Shown piece by piece: positions 9,976 to 18,948 of a DNA stretch of 64,000 nucleotides; the stretch's first letter is position 1; every line of letters begins with the position of its first letter. Source of the stretch: an uncultured Lewinella sp. (lineage in GTDB: Bacteria > Bacteroidota > Bacteroidia > Chitinophagales > Saprospiraceae); the NCBI GenBank assembly GCA_913057785.1, contig CAJXPD010000004.1, forward strand, positions 1 through 64,000. The letters run 5' to 3'. The notes under the pieces are model-generated. The model was not told the origin of the DNA, searched no databases, and saw only the letters and a list, made by a program, of their open reading frames with translations. Made by a program: the position numbers and the translations under genes.

Positions 9976-11499
9976 ATGAGAAAAATGATTAACCAACTCT
10001 TTCGACTTTACTATAAACAACGGTACAGAACGATCGAACATTATATGCAGCATCCGCATGATGTTCAACAGGCCTTGTTGACTCAACTGATCGAGGCTAC
10101 AAGGCATACTGCTTGGGGCAAGAAATATGATCATCGATCCATTCAGAACCTTCCAACCTTCATGGATCGGATACCGATCAGCCAGTACGAAGATGTGCAA
10201 CCCTATATTAAACGAATGATGCTTGGGGAAAAGGATGTATTGTGGAGTGGTCAGGTTAGATGGTTTGCAAAGTCTTCGGGAACTACAGATGGGAAGAGTA
10301 AATATATTCCTGTTACTAGCCAAAGCAGAAAGTATTGTCATATACGAGGAACTTGGGATACGATGACGCTCTTTTACCGACACCGAAGTGATGCCCGTCA
10401 GTTTGAGTGCAAGAGTATAGTAATGGGGGGAACCGTGGAACGATATGCTCCCTATCCTAAAACGATGATCGGCGATGTCTCAGCCATCATGATTAGCCAT
10501 ATGCCTTTCGTTGGTCGGCCTTTTTATATACCTGATTTCAAGACAGCACTTCTACCGGACTGGGAAGAGAAGCTAGAGCGGCTCGCAAGAATTGCTGCTG
10601 ATACGCCCAATGTTGTAATGATTGGTGGAGTACCTACATGGACGGTGGTCTTGCTGCGTCGTATATTAGAACTTACTGGAAAAGACAATCTGTTGGAGGT
10701 CTGGCCAGACGCCCAATTGTATGTACATGGAGGTGTTAGTTTTGTTCCATATCGTGAGCAGTTTAGAAATTTCTTTCCATCTGACGATTTCACCTATCAA
10801 GAAACGTACAATGCTTCCGAAGGCTTCTTTGCTGTGCGGGATGATTTCTCATCTAATGATATGCTCCTTCTGCTGGACAACGGAATCTACTATGAATTTT
10901 TGCCGGTAGAAGAATGGTATAAGGAGCACCCAAGGGCAATTCCGCTTTCCGAGGTTGAGGTCGGTGTAAACTATGCTATGGTGATTAGTACTAATGCAGG
11001 ACTCTGGCGATATGTTCCCGGCGATACGGTTATGTTCACATCAACCTACCCATATAAGATTCAAATAACTGGCCGGACGAAACAGTTTGTTAATGCCTTT
11101 GGTGAAGAGGTGATGGTGGATAATACAGATAAGGCCTTAGCCAAGACTTGTCGAGCGACCCAAGCTACAGTAGTAGATTATACGGTGGCCCCGATCTACT
11201 TTCAACAAGAAGACCGAGGACGACATGAATGGTTGATTGAATTTGAACACCCACCTGGAAACCTAGAACTATTTACTCAATTACTGGATCAGAATCTTCA
11301 AGCGATCAATTCGGATTATGAAGCCAAAAGATATAAGAGCATAGCTTTAGCTCGATTAAAATTGACAGTCCTACCTAACGGGACCTTTCAAGATTGGTTA
11401 AGAGCCAAAGGTAAGCTAGGAGGTCAACATAAAGTACCTCGTTTAGCTAATCATCGAAAATATATCGATGAGATTCTTTCCTTTAGTGCCACTTCATGA
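9976..11499 (+). CDS. GH3 auxin-responsive-promoter family protein (acyl-adenylating enzyme)
   Basis: The 507-aa protein resembles the plant GH3/JAR1 acyl-amide synthetase superfamily. Visible family traits are the early FMDRIPISQYEDVQPYIKRM segment, the nucleotide-binding loop AKSSGTTDGKSKYIPVT (about residues 95-112), YNASEGFFAVRDD, the GLWRYVPGDTVMFTSTYPYKIQITGRTKQFVNAFGEEVMVDN block and a C-terminal half ending near GKLGGQHKVPRLANHR. Plant enzymes join amino acids to hormones; the acyl substrate of the bacterial homologues is unknown. It stands alone between uvrA and the threonine genes, with about 250 to 300 bases on each side. Confidence 0.88.
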   Translation: MRKMINQLFRLYYKQRYRTIEHYMQHPHDVQQALLTQLIEATRHTAWGKKYDHRSIQNLPTFMDRIPISQYEDVQPYIKRMMLGEKDVLWSGQVRWFAKSSGTTDGKSKYIPVTSQSRKYCHIRGTWDTMTLFYRHRSDARQFECKSIVMGGTVERYAPYPKTMIGDVSAIMISHMPFVGRPFYIPDFKTALLPDWEEKLERLARIAADTPNVVMIGGVPTWTVVLLRRILELTGKDNLLEVWPDAQLYVHGGVSFVPYREQFRNFFPSDDFTYQETYNASEGFFAVRDDFSSNDMLLLLDNGIYYEFLPVEEWYKEHPRAIPLSEVEVGVNYAMVISTNAGLWRYVPGDTVMFTSTYPYKIQITGRTKQFVNAFGEEVMVDNTDKALAKTCRATQATVVDYTVAPIYFQQEDRGRHEWLIEFEHPPGNLELFTQLLDQNLQAINSDYEAKRYKSIALARLKLTVLPNGTFQDWLRAKGKLGGQHKVPRLANHRKYIDEILSFSATS

Positions 11500-11651
11500 T
11501 TTCAATTGAATCTTTATTTTCTCTCATTCGTATGATCGACTATTGCTGTTTTATCAATAGCTATGATACCTCAATCCACATCTAGAACTTGTTTTCTGTA
11601 CTAGACTCCATATTATTCATCTTTGTGATATAAAATAAGTTTAGTGCTTTG

Positions 11652-11681
11652 TTGACTCCTAACTAAAAATCTATACTTTTG
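11652..11681 (+). promoter_or_regulatory. Bacteroidetes-type promoter before thrA
   Basis: TTG at 11652-11654 is separated by exactly 19 bases from TACTTTTG at 11674-11681, matching the TTG-N19-TAnnTTTG consensus of the Bacteroidetes housekeeping sigma factor. Transcription would begin near 11688, leaving a leader of about 110 bases before the thrA start at 11796. No Thr/Ile-rich leader peptide was seen in it. Confidence 0.6.
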
Positions 11682-11795
11682 CCCTTTCTACGGTGGGCGA
11701 AGTGACACGGAGTTGTATGTAAGTATTCTAAGTTCCTAACCAATCCTTTTACCAATAGTTATTCAATTAAGTTTGGTTGATTAAAGACCGATGCT

Positions 11796-14252
11796 ATGAA
11801 GGTTTTAAAATTTGGCGGTTCCTCTGTGGCTAAGCCGGAGCGAATCAAAGGTGTAGTAAATATCCTTAAATCCTATTATGTACGCGGTGACCAATTCACT
11901 GTAGTCTTTTCTGCTTTTGGAGGAGTGACAGATATGTTGATCCAAATGAGTGAGAAAGCTGCCGAAGGTGATGATGGATACCTAGAGATGTTTGAAGAAT
12001 TTAGTCAGCGCCATTTGGTAGCAGCCCGAGCACTCTTGGGGCAAGAGCATCTCCAACAAGTGATTCCCCATTTAGATAATAATCATGAGGTATTGCGGAA
12101 TTTGTTGTATGGGATATTTTTGGTTAGGGAGGCGTCGCGCCGGACTATGGATTATGTGTTGAGTTTTGGAGAAAGGAATTCTGCTTATATAATTTCTTTC
12201 GCTTTGAAGGAGCATGGAATTAATGCGAGTTACCTGGATGCAAGAAGACTAGTGAAGACGGATAAGAGTTTTGGCTCCGCTAAAGTAGACTTCGATCGTA
12301 CCTATCAAAATATCAAAGATCATTATAAGGAACATCCGGAGATTCAGGTTGTGACAGGGTTTATTGCTTCAGCCAAAGGGGGACTCACTACTACTCTGGG
12401 AAGAGGCGGCTCGGATTATACCGCTTCCTTAATTGCTGCGGGTTTAAATGCAAAGGTCATAGAAATCTGGACGGATGTGGATGGCGTATTGACAGCTGAT
12501 CCACGAAAGGTGAAGAAGGCATTTACGATTCCAACAATGACATATGCGGAGGCAATGGAGATGTCGCACTTTGGTGCAAAGGTCATCTACCCTCCTACTC
12601 TACAGCCTGCATTAAAAAAGGGTATTCCATTATACATCAAGAATACATTTAACCCAGATTTTTCAGGGACCCTAATTTCTGAGAAACCGGATCCGCAAGG
12701 AGCTGCCGTTAAAGGAATTTCATCTATTGGTGATGTCGCTTTGTTAACCTTATCGGGTAGTGGTTTATTTGGAGTACCAGGTATTGCGGCAAGATTATTC
12801 AATTCCTTGGCACAAGCAGAAATCAATGTAATTCTAATTACACAAGGATCTTCGGAGCATGCCATTAGTTTTGCCATTCAACCTCGTTGGGCCAGTAAAG
12901 CAAGGCAGATTGTTTCGAAGGCATTTGAGTACGAAATGCAGATGGGAATTGTGAATCCCATTAAGGTAGAGGAAGATCTATCTGTAGTTGCCATCATTGG
13001 AGAGAACATGAGATATCGACCTGGTATTGCTGGTCGACTTTTCCAAGCCTTAGGAAAGAATGGGATTAATACGACGGCAATTGCTCAAGGTTCCTCGGAG
13101 TTAAATATATCCGTTGTCATCAACAAGAATAATGAGACAAAAGCACTGAATGCACTACATGAATCATTTTTCTTGTCTGATACGAAAGAGCTCCATCTCT
13201 TTATGGTTGGAGTCGGTTTAATTGGAGGAACACTACTGAACCAGATCAAACAACAAGCTGAGTACTTGAAAAATAGTAGATCACTAGAAATTAAAGTAGT
13301 GGGCTTGTCCAATACCAAGACCATGCTATTTCATCAGGGCGGCATAGATTTGGCTACTTGGAAAGAAGATCTCAAGGCCTCCCCCATGTCCGCCGATCTA
13401 TCCACTTTTGTGGAAAAGATGAAGAACTTCAATTTGACCAATACAATCTTCGTAGACAATACGGCAGATGACAAGATTGCTGATTTTTACGAAGGGATAT
13501 TAGATTCCAGTATTTCAATCTCCACGCCTAATAAGGTAGCGACCTCTTCTTCTTATTTGCAGTATCAACGTCTCAAGCGCATTGCTCATAAGAGAGATGT
13601 CCAATTTATGTATGAAACAAATGTTGGCGCAGGTTTGCCAGTGATCTCAACCTTGCGAGATTTGATTATCAGTGGAGATCGCATTATCAAGATTGAAGGT
13701 GTCCTATCTGGATCATTGTCTTTCATCTTTAACACCTTTAAGCAAGGCGTTTCATTCAGTGGTATTGTTAAGGAGGCAGGGGAAAAAGGTTATACGGAAC
13801 CTGATCCAAGAATTGACTTGAATGGAGTAGACGTGAGGAGAAAGCTTTTAATCCTAGCTCGTGAATCAGGGATGTCGCTTGAAAGTGATGAGATAGAAAT
13901 TGATAACATTCTTCCGGAAGCATGTAGAGAGGCTCCAACGGTTGAGGCCTTTTTTGAAGAATTGGAAAAAGCTGACCCTTACTTTGAAGAGATGATTGAA
14001 GGGGCAACTGATGCAGGTAATCGGTTGCGGATGATCGCGAAGCTAGAGGATGGAAAAGCTGAGATTGGTTTGCAGGAAGTGGATCAAGATCATCCATTTT
14101 ATAGTTTAAGTGGAAGTGACAATATGATTGTATTTACGACGGAGAGATATAAGGAAAGACCATTGGTAGTTAGGGGACCGGGAGCAGGTGCAGAGGTAAC
14201 TGCTGCTGGTGTGTTTGCAGAAATTGTCACCATTGGGAATTATCTTTCATAA
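11796..14252 (+). CDS. thrA: Bifunctional aspartokinase / homoserine dehydrogenase I
   Basis: Catalyses the first and third steps from aspartate to homoserine. The 818-aa protein has an N-terminal aspartokinase (KFGGSSVAK at 5-13, FGERNSAY, TTLGRGGSDYTASL, IWTDVDGVLTADPR), two ACT regulatory segments (SGLFGVPGIAARLF..; PGIAGRLFQALGKNGINTTAIAQGSSE), and a C-terminal homoserine dehydrogenase with the nucleotide loop VGVGLIGGTLL (about 470), YETNVGAGLPVIST, GVLSGSLSFIFNTF and GYTEPDPRIDLNGVDV. The two ACT units suggest feedback control, by analogy threonine. It heads the thrA-thrB-thrC series, though a hairpin terminator separates it from thrB. Confidence 0.97.
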   Translation: MKVLKFGGSSVAKPERIKGVVNILKSYYVRGDQFTVVFSAFGGVTDMLIQMSEKAAEGDDGYLEMFEEFSQRHLVAARALLGQEHLQQVIPHLDNNHEVLRNLLYGIFLVREASRRTMDYVLSFGERNSAYIISFALKEHGINASYLDARRLVKTDKSFGSAKVDFDRTYQNIKDHYKEHPEIQVVTGFIASAKGGLTTTLGRGGSDYTASLIAAGLNAKVIEIWTDVDGVLTADPRKVKKAFTIPTMTYAEAMEMSHFGAKVIYPPTLQPALKKGIPLYIKNTFNPDFSGTLISEKPDPQGAAVKGISSIGDVALLTLSGSGLFGVPGIAARLFNSLAQAEINVILITQGSSEHAISFAIQPRWASKARQIVSKAFEYEMQMGIVNPIKVEEDLSVVAIIGENMRYRPGIAGRLFQALGKNGINTTAIAQGSSELNISVVINKNNETKALNALHESFFLSDTKELHLFMVGVGLIGGTLLNQIKQQAEYLKNSRSLEIKVVGLSNTKTMLFHQGGIDLATWKEDLKASPMSADLSTFVEKMKNFNLTNTIFVDNTADDKIADFYEGILDSSISISTPNKVATSSSYLQYQRLKRIAHKRDVQFMYETNVGAGLPVISTLRDLIISGDRIIKIEGVLSGSLSFIFNTFKQGVSFSGIVKEAGEKGYTEPDPRIDLNGVDVRRKLLILARESGMSLESDEIEIDNILPEACREAPTVEAFFEELEKADPYFEEMIEGATDAGNRLRMIAKLEDGKAEIGLQEVDQDHPFYSLSGSDNMIVFTTERYKERPLVVRGPGAGAEVTAAGVFAEIVTIGNYLS

Positions 14253-14280
14253 GTCCCTGTAAATTAGACGTTTATGGTCT

Positions 14281-14324
14281 AAAGATGGCATTTTTCAGGG
14301 TATGAAAGATGCCATCTTTGTTTT
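14281..14324 (+). terminator. Hairpin between thrA and thrB
   Basis: AAAGATGGCAT (14281-14291) pairs perfectly with ATGCCATCTTT (14309-14319), followed by GTTTT. It lies 29 bases after the thrA stop. The T-run is short, so it may be a partial terminator or attenuate expression of thrB and thrC relative to thrA. Confidence 0.65.
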
Positions 14325-14400
14325 AAGTAATTGATTTACAGTTATTTATGTTGATTTTATTATTGATCCAAACGGATCATCTACCAGATATTATTGATCT

Positions 14401-15333
14401 ATGAATGCAGGTTTAAAAGTTTTTGCTCCCGCCTCAGTAGCTAACGTAGCCTGTGGTTTTGACGTTCTAGGTTTTGCATTGGAAAAACCTGGAGATGAAA
14501 TCATTGTGCGTTTTTCAGATAAGCCGGGCTTAAGGATTACGACCATTACTGGTGCCAAAGGGAAACTCCCTTTTGAAGTTGAAAAGAATACAGCAGGTTT
14601 TGCAGCACAGCGTCTATTGGAACATCTTGGCGAAACTGAACGAGGGATAGAAATGGAGATCCATAAGAAGATGCCTTTCGGAAGTGGATTGGGTTCAAGT
14701 GCTGCCAGTGCCGTAGCTGGGGTAATGGCTGTAAACGAATTACTGAAGCGTCCATTAGAAAAACGTGAACTATTGCACTTCGCTGTGTTAGGTGAACAAT
14801 TAGCTGATGGTGCTTACCATGCTGATAACGTAGCTCCCTCACTGATAGGTGGGATGATATTGATTCGAAACAATGCGAGTTTAGATGTACATAGGCTACC
14901 GTTGCCTCAAGGTATTTATGCCTCGGTTTTATACCCACATGTCAAGATTCTGACCAAGGATGCTAGGGCAGTATTAAGTGATCAGGTTAGCCTGAGTAAG
15001 TGTATTGAGCAAAGTGGTAATCTAGCAGGACTAGTAGTGGGCTTATACAATGGGGATTTAGACCTCATCAGTAGATCACTCAATGATGTAATAATTGAAC
15101 CACAACGAGCCCAATTGATTCCCCATTTCTATGATGTAAAAGAGGCAGCTATGAATGCTGGGGCAATGGGGTGTAGTATATCAGGTGCAGGCCCATCGAT
15201 TTTTGCGTTGTCTGCTAATAGCCTTATTGCAGAGAATGTAGGGATTGCAATGAAGAATGTTATGCATGATGCTAAGATTCCAAATGAACTCTTCGTCTCC
15301 CCTATTAATCAAGAGGGAGCCATAAAATGTTGA
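14401..15333 (+). CDS. thrB: Homoserine kinase
   Basis: GHMP-family kinase that phosphorylates homoserine on its hydroxyl group. The 310-aa product opens with FAPASVANVACGFDVLGFAL, has the GHMP ATP loop MPFGSGLGSSAASA (about residues 91-104), DNVAPSLIGGM and the C-terminal motif GAMGCSISGAGPSIFALS. Length is standard. The gene is followed after 3 bases by thrC, so the two are almost certainly cotranscribed. Confidence 0.96.
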   Translation: MNAGLKVFAPASVANVACGFDVLGFALEKPGDEIIVRFSDKPGLRITTITGAKGKLPFEVEKNTAGFAAQRLLEHLGETERGIEMEIHKKMPFGSGLGSSAASAVAGVMAVNELLKRPLEKRELLHFAVLGEQLADGAYHADNVAPSLIGGMILIRNNASLDVHRLPLPQGIYASVLYPHVKILTKDARAVLSDQVSLSKCIEQSGNLAGLVVGLYNGDLDLISRSLNDVIIEPQRAQLIPHFYDVKEAAMNAGAMGCSISGAGPSIFALSANSLIAENVGIAMKNVMHDAKIPNELFVSPINQEGAIKC

Positions 15334-15336
15334 TCT

Positions 15337-16668
15337 ATGAATTTATATAGTACCAAGAATAAGGACAATGTTGCTGACTTGAAAAAGGCAGTGATGAAGG
15401 GATTACCAGATGATAATGGTCTATATATGCCATTTTCGATTCCTAGCCTACCGCAAGATTTTATCAATAATCTATCTGATTATTCATTTCAAGAGATAGG
15501 AATAAAGGTTTGTAAAAGTCTTTTCGGTGATTATATACCCACTACTGACCTTGAAGATATTCTAAATACTGCGCTACAATTTCCCGCTCCAGTCGTCCAG
15601 TTGGATGAACAGAAGTATATTCTAGAATTATTCCATGGTCCTTCTTTGGCCTTTAAGGATTTTGGTGCAAGATTCATGGCCCAATTAATGGGATATTTTA
15701 ATCGGAAAGAGGAGGATAAACTTGTCATTCTGGTGGCCACCTCTGGAGATACAGGTGGAGCTGTAGCGGCGGGATTCTATCAGACCCCAGGTATTGAGGT
15801 TGTCATCCTCTACCCTAGTGGTAAGGTTAGTCTTCTACAAGAAAAACAATTGACTACATTAGGACATAACATTACGGCATTAGAGGTTGATGGGACCTTC
15901 GATGACTGCCAGGCTTTGGTGAAAAAGGCATTCTTAGATCCTGAGCTCAATACAAATATTCGGTTGAGTTCAGCTAATTCTATCAATATTGCTCGTCTAA
16001 TTCCCCAGTCATTCTACTATTTTGAAGCCTTCAAACAGCTATCCAAGGAAGGAGATCCAGTAGTTTTTTGTGTACCGAGTGGTAATTTTGGTAACCTAAC
16101 AGCAGGTCTTTTGGCCCAGAAAATGGGCCTGCCGATACATCACTTCATTGCGGCTACCAATAAAAACGATGTCGTTCCGGCTTATCTGGATAGTGGAAAG
16201 TACCTTCCTCGTGCTTCTGAACGCACCCTATCTAATGCTATGGACGTAGGTAATCCATCTAATTTTGCTCGAATGGTGGATATCTATAAGGCCTTCGAAG
16301 CGGTGGATTCTCCGGTTGAAAGTGCATGGGGAGATATGAAAGATGCAATTTCAGGGTATGCATATAGCGACTCTAGCACTGAATCTGCGGTTTTGGAAGT
16401 CAATAAGAAGTACAATTATACCATCGATCCACACGGTGCAGTCGGGTATTTAGCGTTGAATGAGTACCAGAAAAGTAATCCTAATACCCGAGGGATTATT
16501 CTTGAAACAGCACATCCGAGTAAGTTTTTAGATGATATGGAACGGATACTTGGTCACAATATTGAGGTTCCAGAGCGTTTGGCAGTACTAAAGGATCGGG
16601 AAAAAGTAGCCCATTTTATGGAGAATAGTTATGCTGATTTCCGTTCTTGGCTGCTACAGAACTACTAG
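15337..16668 (+). CDS. thrC: Threonine synthase
   Basis: Pyridoxal-phosphate enzyme turning phosphohomoserine into threonine. The 443-aa protein has the N-terminal YSTKN..V.LKKAVMKGLPDDNGLYMP segment, the PLP lysine in SLAFKDFGARF (Lys107), LVATSGDTGGAVAAGF, VCPSGNFGNLTAG-like FCVPSGNFGNLTAGLLA and the ETAHPSKF motif near the C terminus. It ends the threonine gene series; a strong terminator follows at 16713-16750. Confidence 0.96.
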   Translation: MNLYSTKNKDNVADLKKAVMKGLPDDNGLYMPFSIPSLPQDFINNLSDYSFQEIGIKVCKSLFGDYIPTTDLEDILNTALQFPAPVVQLDEQKYILELFHGPSLAFKDFGARFMAQLMGYFNRKEEDKLVILVATSGDTGGAVAAGFYQTPGIEVVILYPSGKVSLLQEKQLTTLGHNITALEVDGTFDDCQALVKKAFLDPELNTNIRLSSANSINIARLIPQSFYYFEAFKQLSKEGDPVVFCVPSGNFGNLTAGLLAQKMGLPIHHFIAATNKNDVVPAYLDSGKYLPRASERTLSNAMDVGNPSNFARMVDIYKAFEAVDSPVESAWGDMKDAISGYAYSDSSTESAVLEVNKKYNYTIDPHGAVGYLALNEYQKSNPNTRGIILETAHPSKFLDDMERILGHNIEVPERLAVLKDREKVAHFMENSYADFRSWLLQNY

Positions 16669-16712
16669 TATGTAGCTAATTTAGGATGCAGATACTTAGT
16701 TTAGGTATCATG

Positions 16713-16750
16713 AAAGGGGGAGTAATTCATTGAATTACTCCCCCTTTTTT
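16713..16750 (+). terminator. Strong intrinsic terminator after thrC
   Basis: AAAGGGGGAGTAATTCA (from 16713) pairs with TGAATTACTCCCCC (from 16731) to form a long near-perfect stem followed by a run of T. It separates thrC from the two parS-like sites that begin ten bases further on. Confidence 0.9.
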
Positions 16751-16759
16751 TATTGATAG

Positions 16760-16775
16760 TGTTCCACGTGGAACA
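16760..16775. promoter_or_regulatory. parS-like centromere site 1
   Basis: The perfect 16-bp palindrome TGTTCCACGTGGAACA matches the ParB-binding parS consensus TGTTTCACGTGAAACA except for the C/G pair at the fourth position, a change also known from Pseudomonas-type parS sites. It lies in non-coding DNA beside an identical copy. ParB nucleates here to organise origin-proximal DNA. The parA and parB genes are not in the window. Confidence 0.82.
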
Positions 16776-16808
16776 TACATTTTAGGTGGTATCTATACAT
16801 TGAACTAG

Positions 16809-16824
16809 TGTTCCACGTGGAACA
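16809..16824. promoter_or_regulatory. parS-like centromere site 2
   Basis: Second exact copy of TGTTCCACGTGGAACA, 49 bases after the first measured start to start. Two identical 16-mers of a known centromere type in an intergenic region make chance very unlikely. Together they mark an origin-proximal segregation site about 14.4 kb from the candidate oriC. Confidence 0.82.
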
Positions 16825-18948
16825 TTATAGCAGTTTTCCATACATAAACCTCTCCGTTCTTAGTCCTAGTTGTGTCCTAGATGGTAGCTTAACCATCCTT
16901 CCTTATCTATATTGCCCCCATGACTAGTATAAAATAAGTGGCTAGAAGAGGGAAAGTGGATGTGAAGAACTGTCAAATTGAACTCCTTAGGCAGGGAGAT
17001 TAAGGGGATATAAAAGTGTTATTTGGTAGAAAAGGGATGGAACTGTACCTGTAGAATTGTTCAAATTGAGGACAATGACAAGCTTATTTATGACTGCTAC
17101 AATGATAATACAGGTGAGTTTTGTCCTGGATCTATCTTTCTTGATTAGCTGTTTAATCCAAAATATAGCAACCAGAAGTCTAGAATTGATACTTGCATTG
17201 TTGATTCAATAGGGTTGAATATTGGGAGAACCCCGGAAATAATATCTGACTTAGAGGCTAGAGATGAAGAGTAGATGTGGGTTATTGATCGAGATTATAC
17301 CTGAAGGGATAGCATGAGATAGCCGTAAGTCTAAGAAGGTATCGGCAAGAATCGAGGATGTTTGCTATAAGTATATACGATAATTAATCGTGTACCAAGG
17401 AAGAAAATTGGTTCATGGGGCAAGGTCAACCATCCATGTTCATTCCTAGAAAAGAGAGTTGGGGATGCCTTTAGTCGTTGATTAGAAGTCTAGAATGAAA
17501 TAATTTCAGGGTTGAGGTGAGCGATAAGGAAGAGGTATTGTCATCACCTTATACCTTGTTTTATGCTCAGCAAGTGTAAATCCTTGAACCTAGTATTGAA
17601 TTATTGCCAGACTTTCTTTGCCGAATTATTCATAGCCTTCTTTGATATATGGGGGATGGAAATTAGAGACATAGAAATTAGAATGTAGAAGTGATTCTTG
17701 ATATAATCGTTTAAGGTGATGTTAAGGACAAACTACCATGATAGTGGTCTAACTATTTATGGGATTTCGCTATGCCTCAACATGGATATTGTTCAAGCTT
17801 CAGACTTTTGGTATTGAGTAAATAGGTAGATCAGAAATACTACATAACTGAAAAATTGATAGTATTCTATGGGATGATACGATGTGAATGTATGTAAGAT
17901 ACAAGGCGAGCTGACTATGTACTTGACTGAGTATTGGTATTGACTCAATGAATGAACTTGGATAAAAACGTATTAAACCCAGGAGTGGACTGTAGCAGAT
18001 AACGATCTGTATTCCTATCAGCTACCCCATAGCTTAGGTAGTTGGGTAATGTTGAAAGAGAAATATTATTCCTTGTATTATGGATAGAAGTTACTTAGTA
18101 CTGTACAGTCATCTAGATGAGCTCATGTGATAAGATATTAAGGAAATCATTTTGATCCCTTGTCCTTCGGTGGATTGTACGGAAGGACTTCGGTTAATCT
18201 ATGATTAATGATAAATAGGATAGCGTAGTAATTGTACATGATCTTAGTACAAGAGGTAAAAGTATTTCGACTATTCTTGATCTGGGGTTTAATATGTACT
18301 ATAGCCAAAGGGAAGGATGTCAGATAGGAGTAGAAAATTATAGTGCTGAAGTATTGTTCTGATACATCATACGAGAGAATGTTGAAACGATATTATAGTA
18401 TTGTGATTTGTTATGTGGACTAGTTATCATAAAGTAGTATGTATCTGTCTATGGACAATATACTAATTCACTGAGGAGAAATTACAATAGTAGTTTTCTG
18501 TATTGGTTCTTATAGAAAGAAGGTATGTCAAGAAATGGGTGTAGAGGGGAATCTTATCTAGTACTAGTATTACTAGTGAATTTAGATTATCCCGTTTACG
18601 GATTGACTCCTCTCCTACTAATTATGATTTGAATGTGAATTCTTAATCAAGGCAACTTAACTCCCGGTGACATGTTCTCTCTGTTTTTATCTAGAACCTA
18701 ATTTGTAAAATCCCTTATCCCTTATCCCTTATCCCTTATCCCTTATCCTATTGTTCCTTAGTTTGCTTACAATTTTATAAGTAATTGGTTATCAGTTACT
18801 TGCGTTGTGTTGTAATTCTAAGTTGTTGATTGTTAGCTAGTTATGTTCTCGAGTGGGTATCCTTAAACAGTTCTGATTATTTTCTGTTTCAGACTAGAAT
18901 ATTTAAGTGTGCAATGGAGCAGGAACCTTATCTTATTATTTTTGTCTT
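16825..18948. other. ORF-poor 2.1-kb region right of parS
   Basis: No open frame with start and stop, codon character or a recognisable product was found on either strand over about 2.1 kb, which is exceptional in this otherwise dense window. Bases are strongly skewed: in four sampled 60-base lines (17281, 17461, 17821, 18301) there are 64 G against 23 C on the plus strand. Short repeats and hairpins occur, such as AGAAGTCTAGAA near 17171 and 17482, CAGAT-AACG-ATCTG near 17996, and GTCCTTC/GAAGGAC near 18160-18190. No tRNA, rRNA or known riboswitch was recognised. It may be a structural segment, a long RNA, or decayed DNA. Confidence 0.6.
18712..18750. repeat. Tandem heptamer repeat (CCCTTAT)5
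   Basis: Five uninterrupted copies of the 7-base unit CCCTTAT run from 18712 to 18746, followed by a partial copy. The tract lies near the right end of the ORF-poor region. It resembles a slippage-prone simple repeat. Because 7 is not a multiple of 3 it would shift frame if coding, but nothing coding is seen. Confidence 0.9.

Noticed and set aside
18712..18750. CRISPR-like array
   Set aside because: The unit is 7 bases with no spacers; it is a simple tandem repeat.
18907..18948. GTG start adding 14 residues to mvaD
   Set aside because: The family N terminus is well explained from ATG 18949 and the extra residues (cysteine-rich, hydrophobic) look like translated leader.
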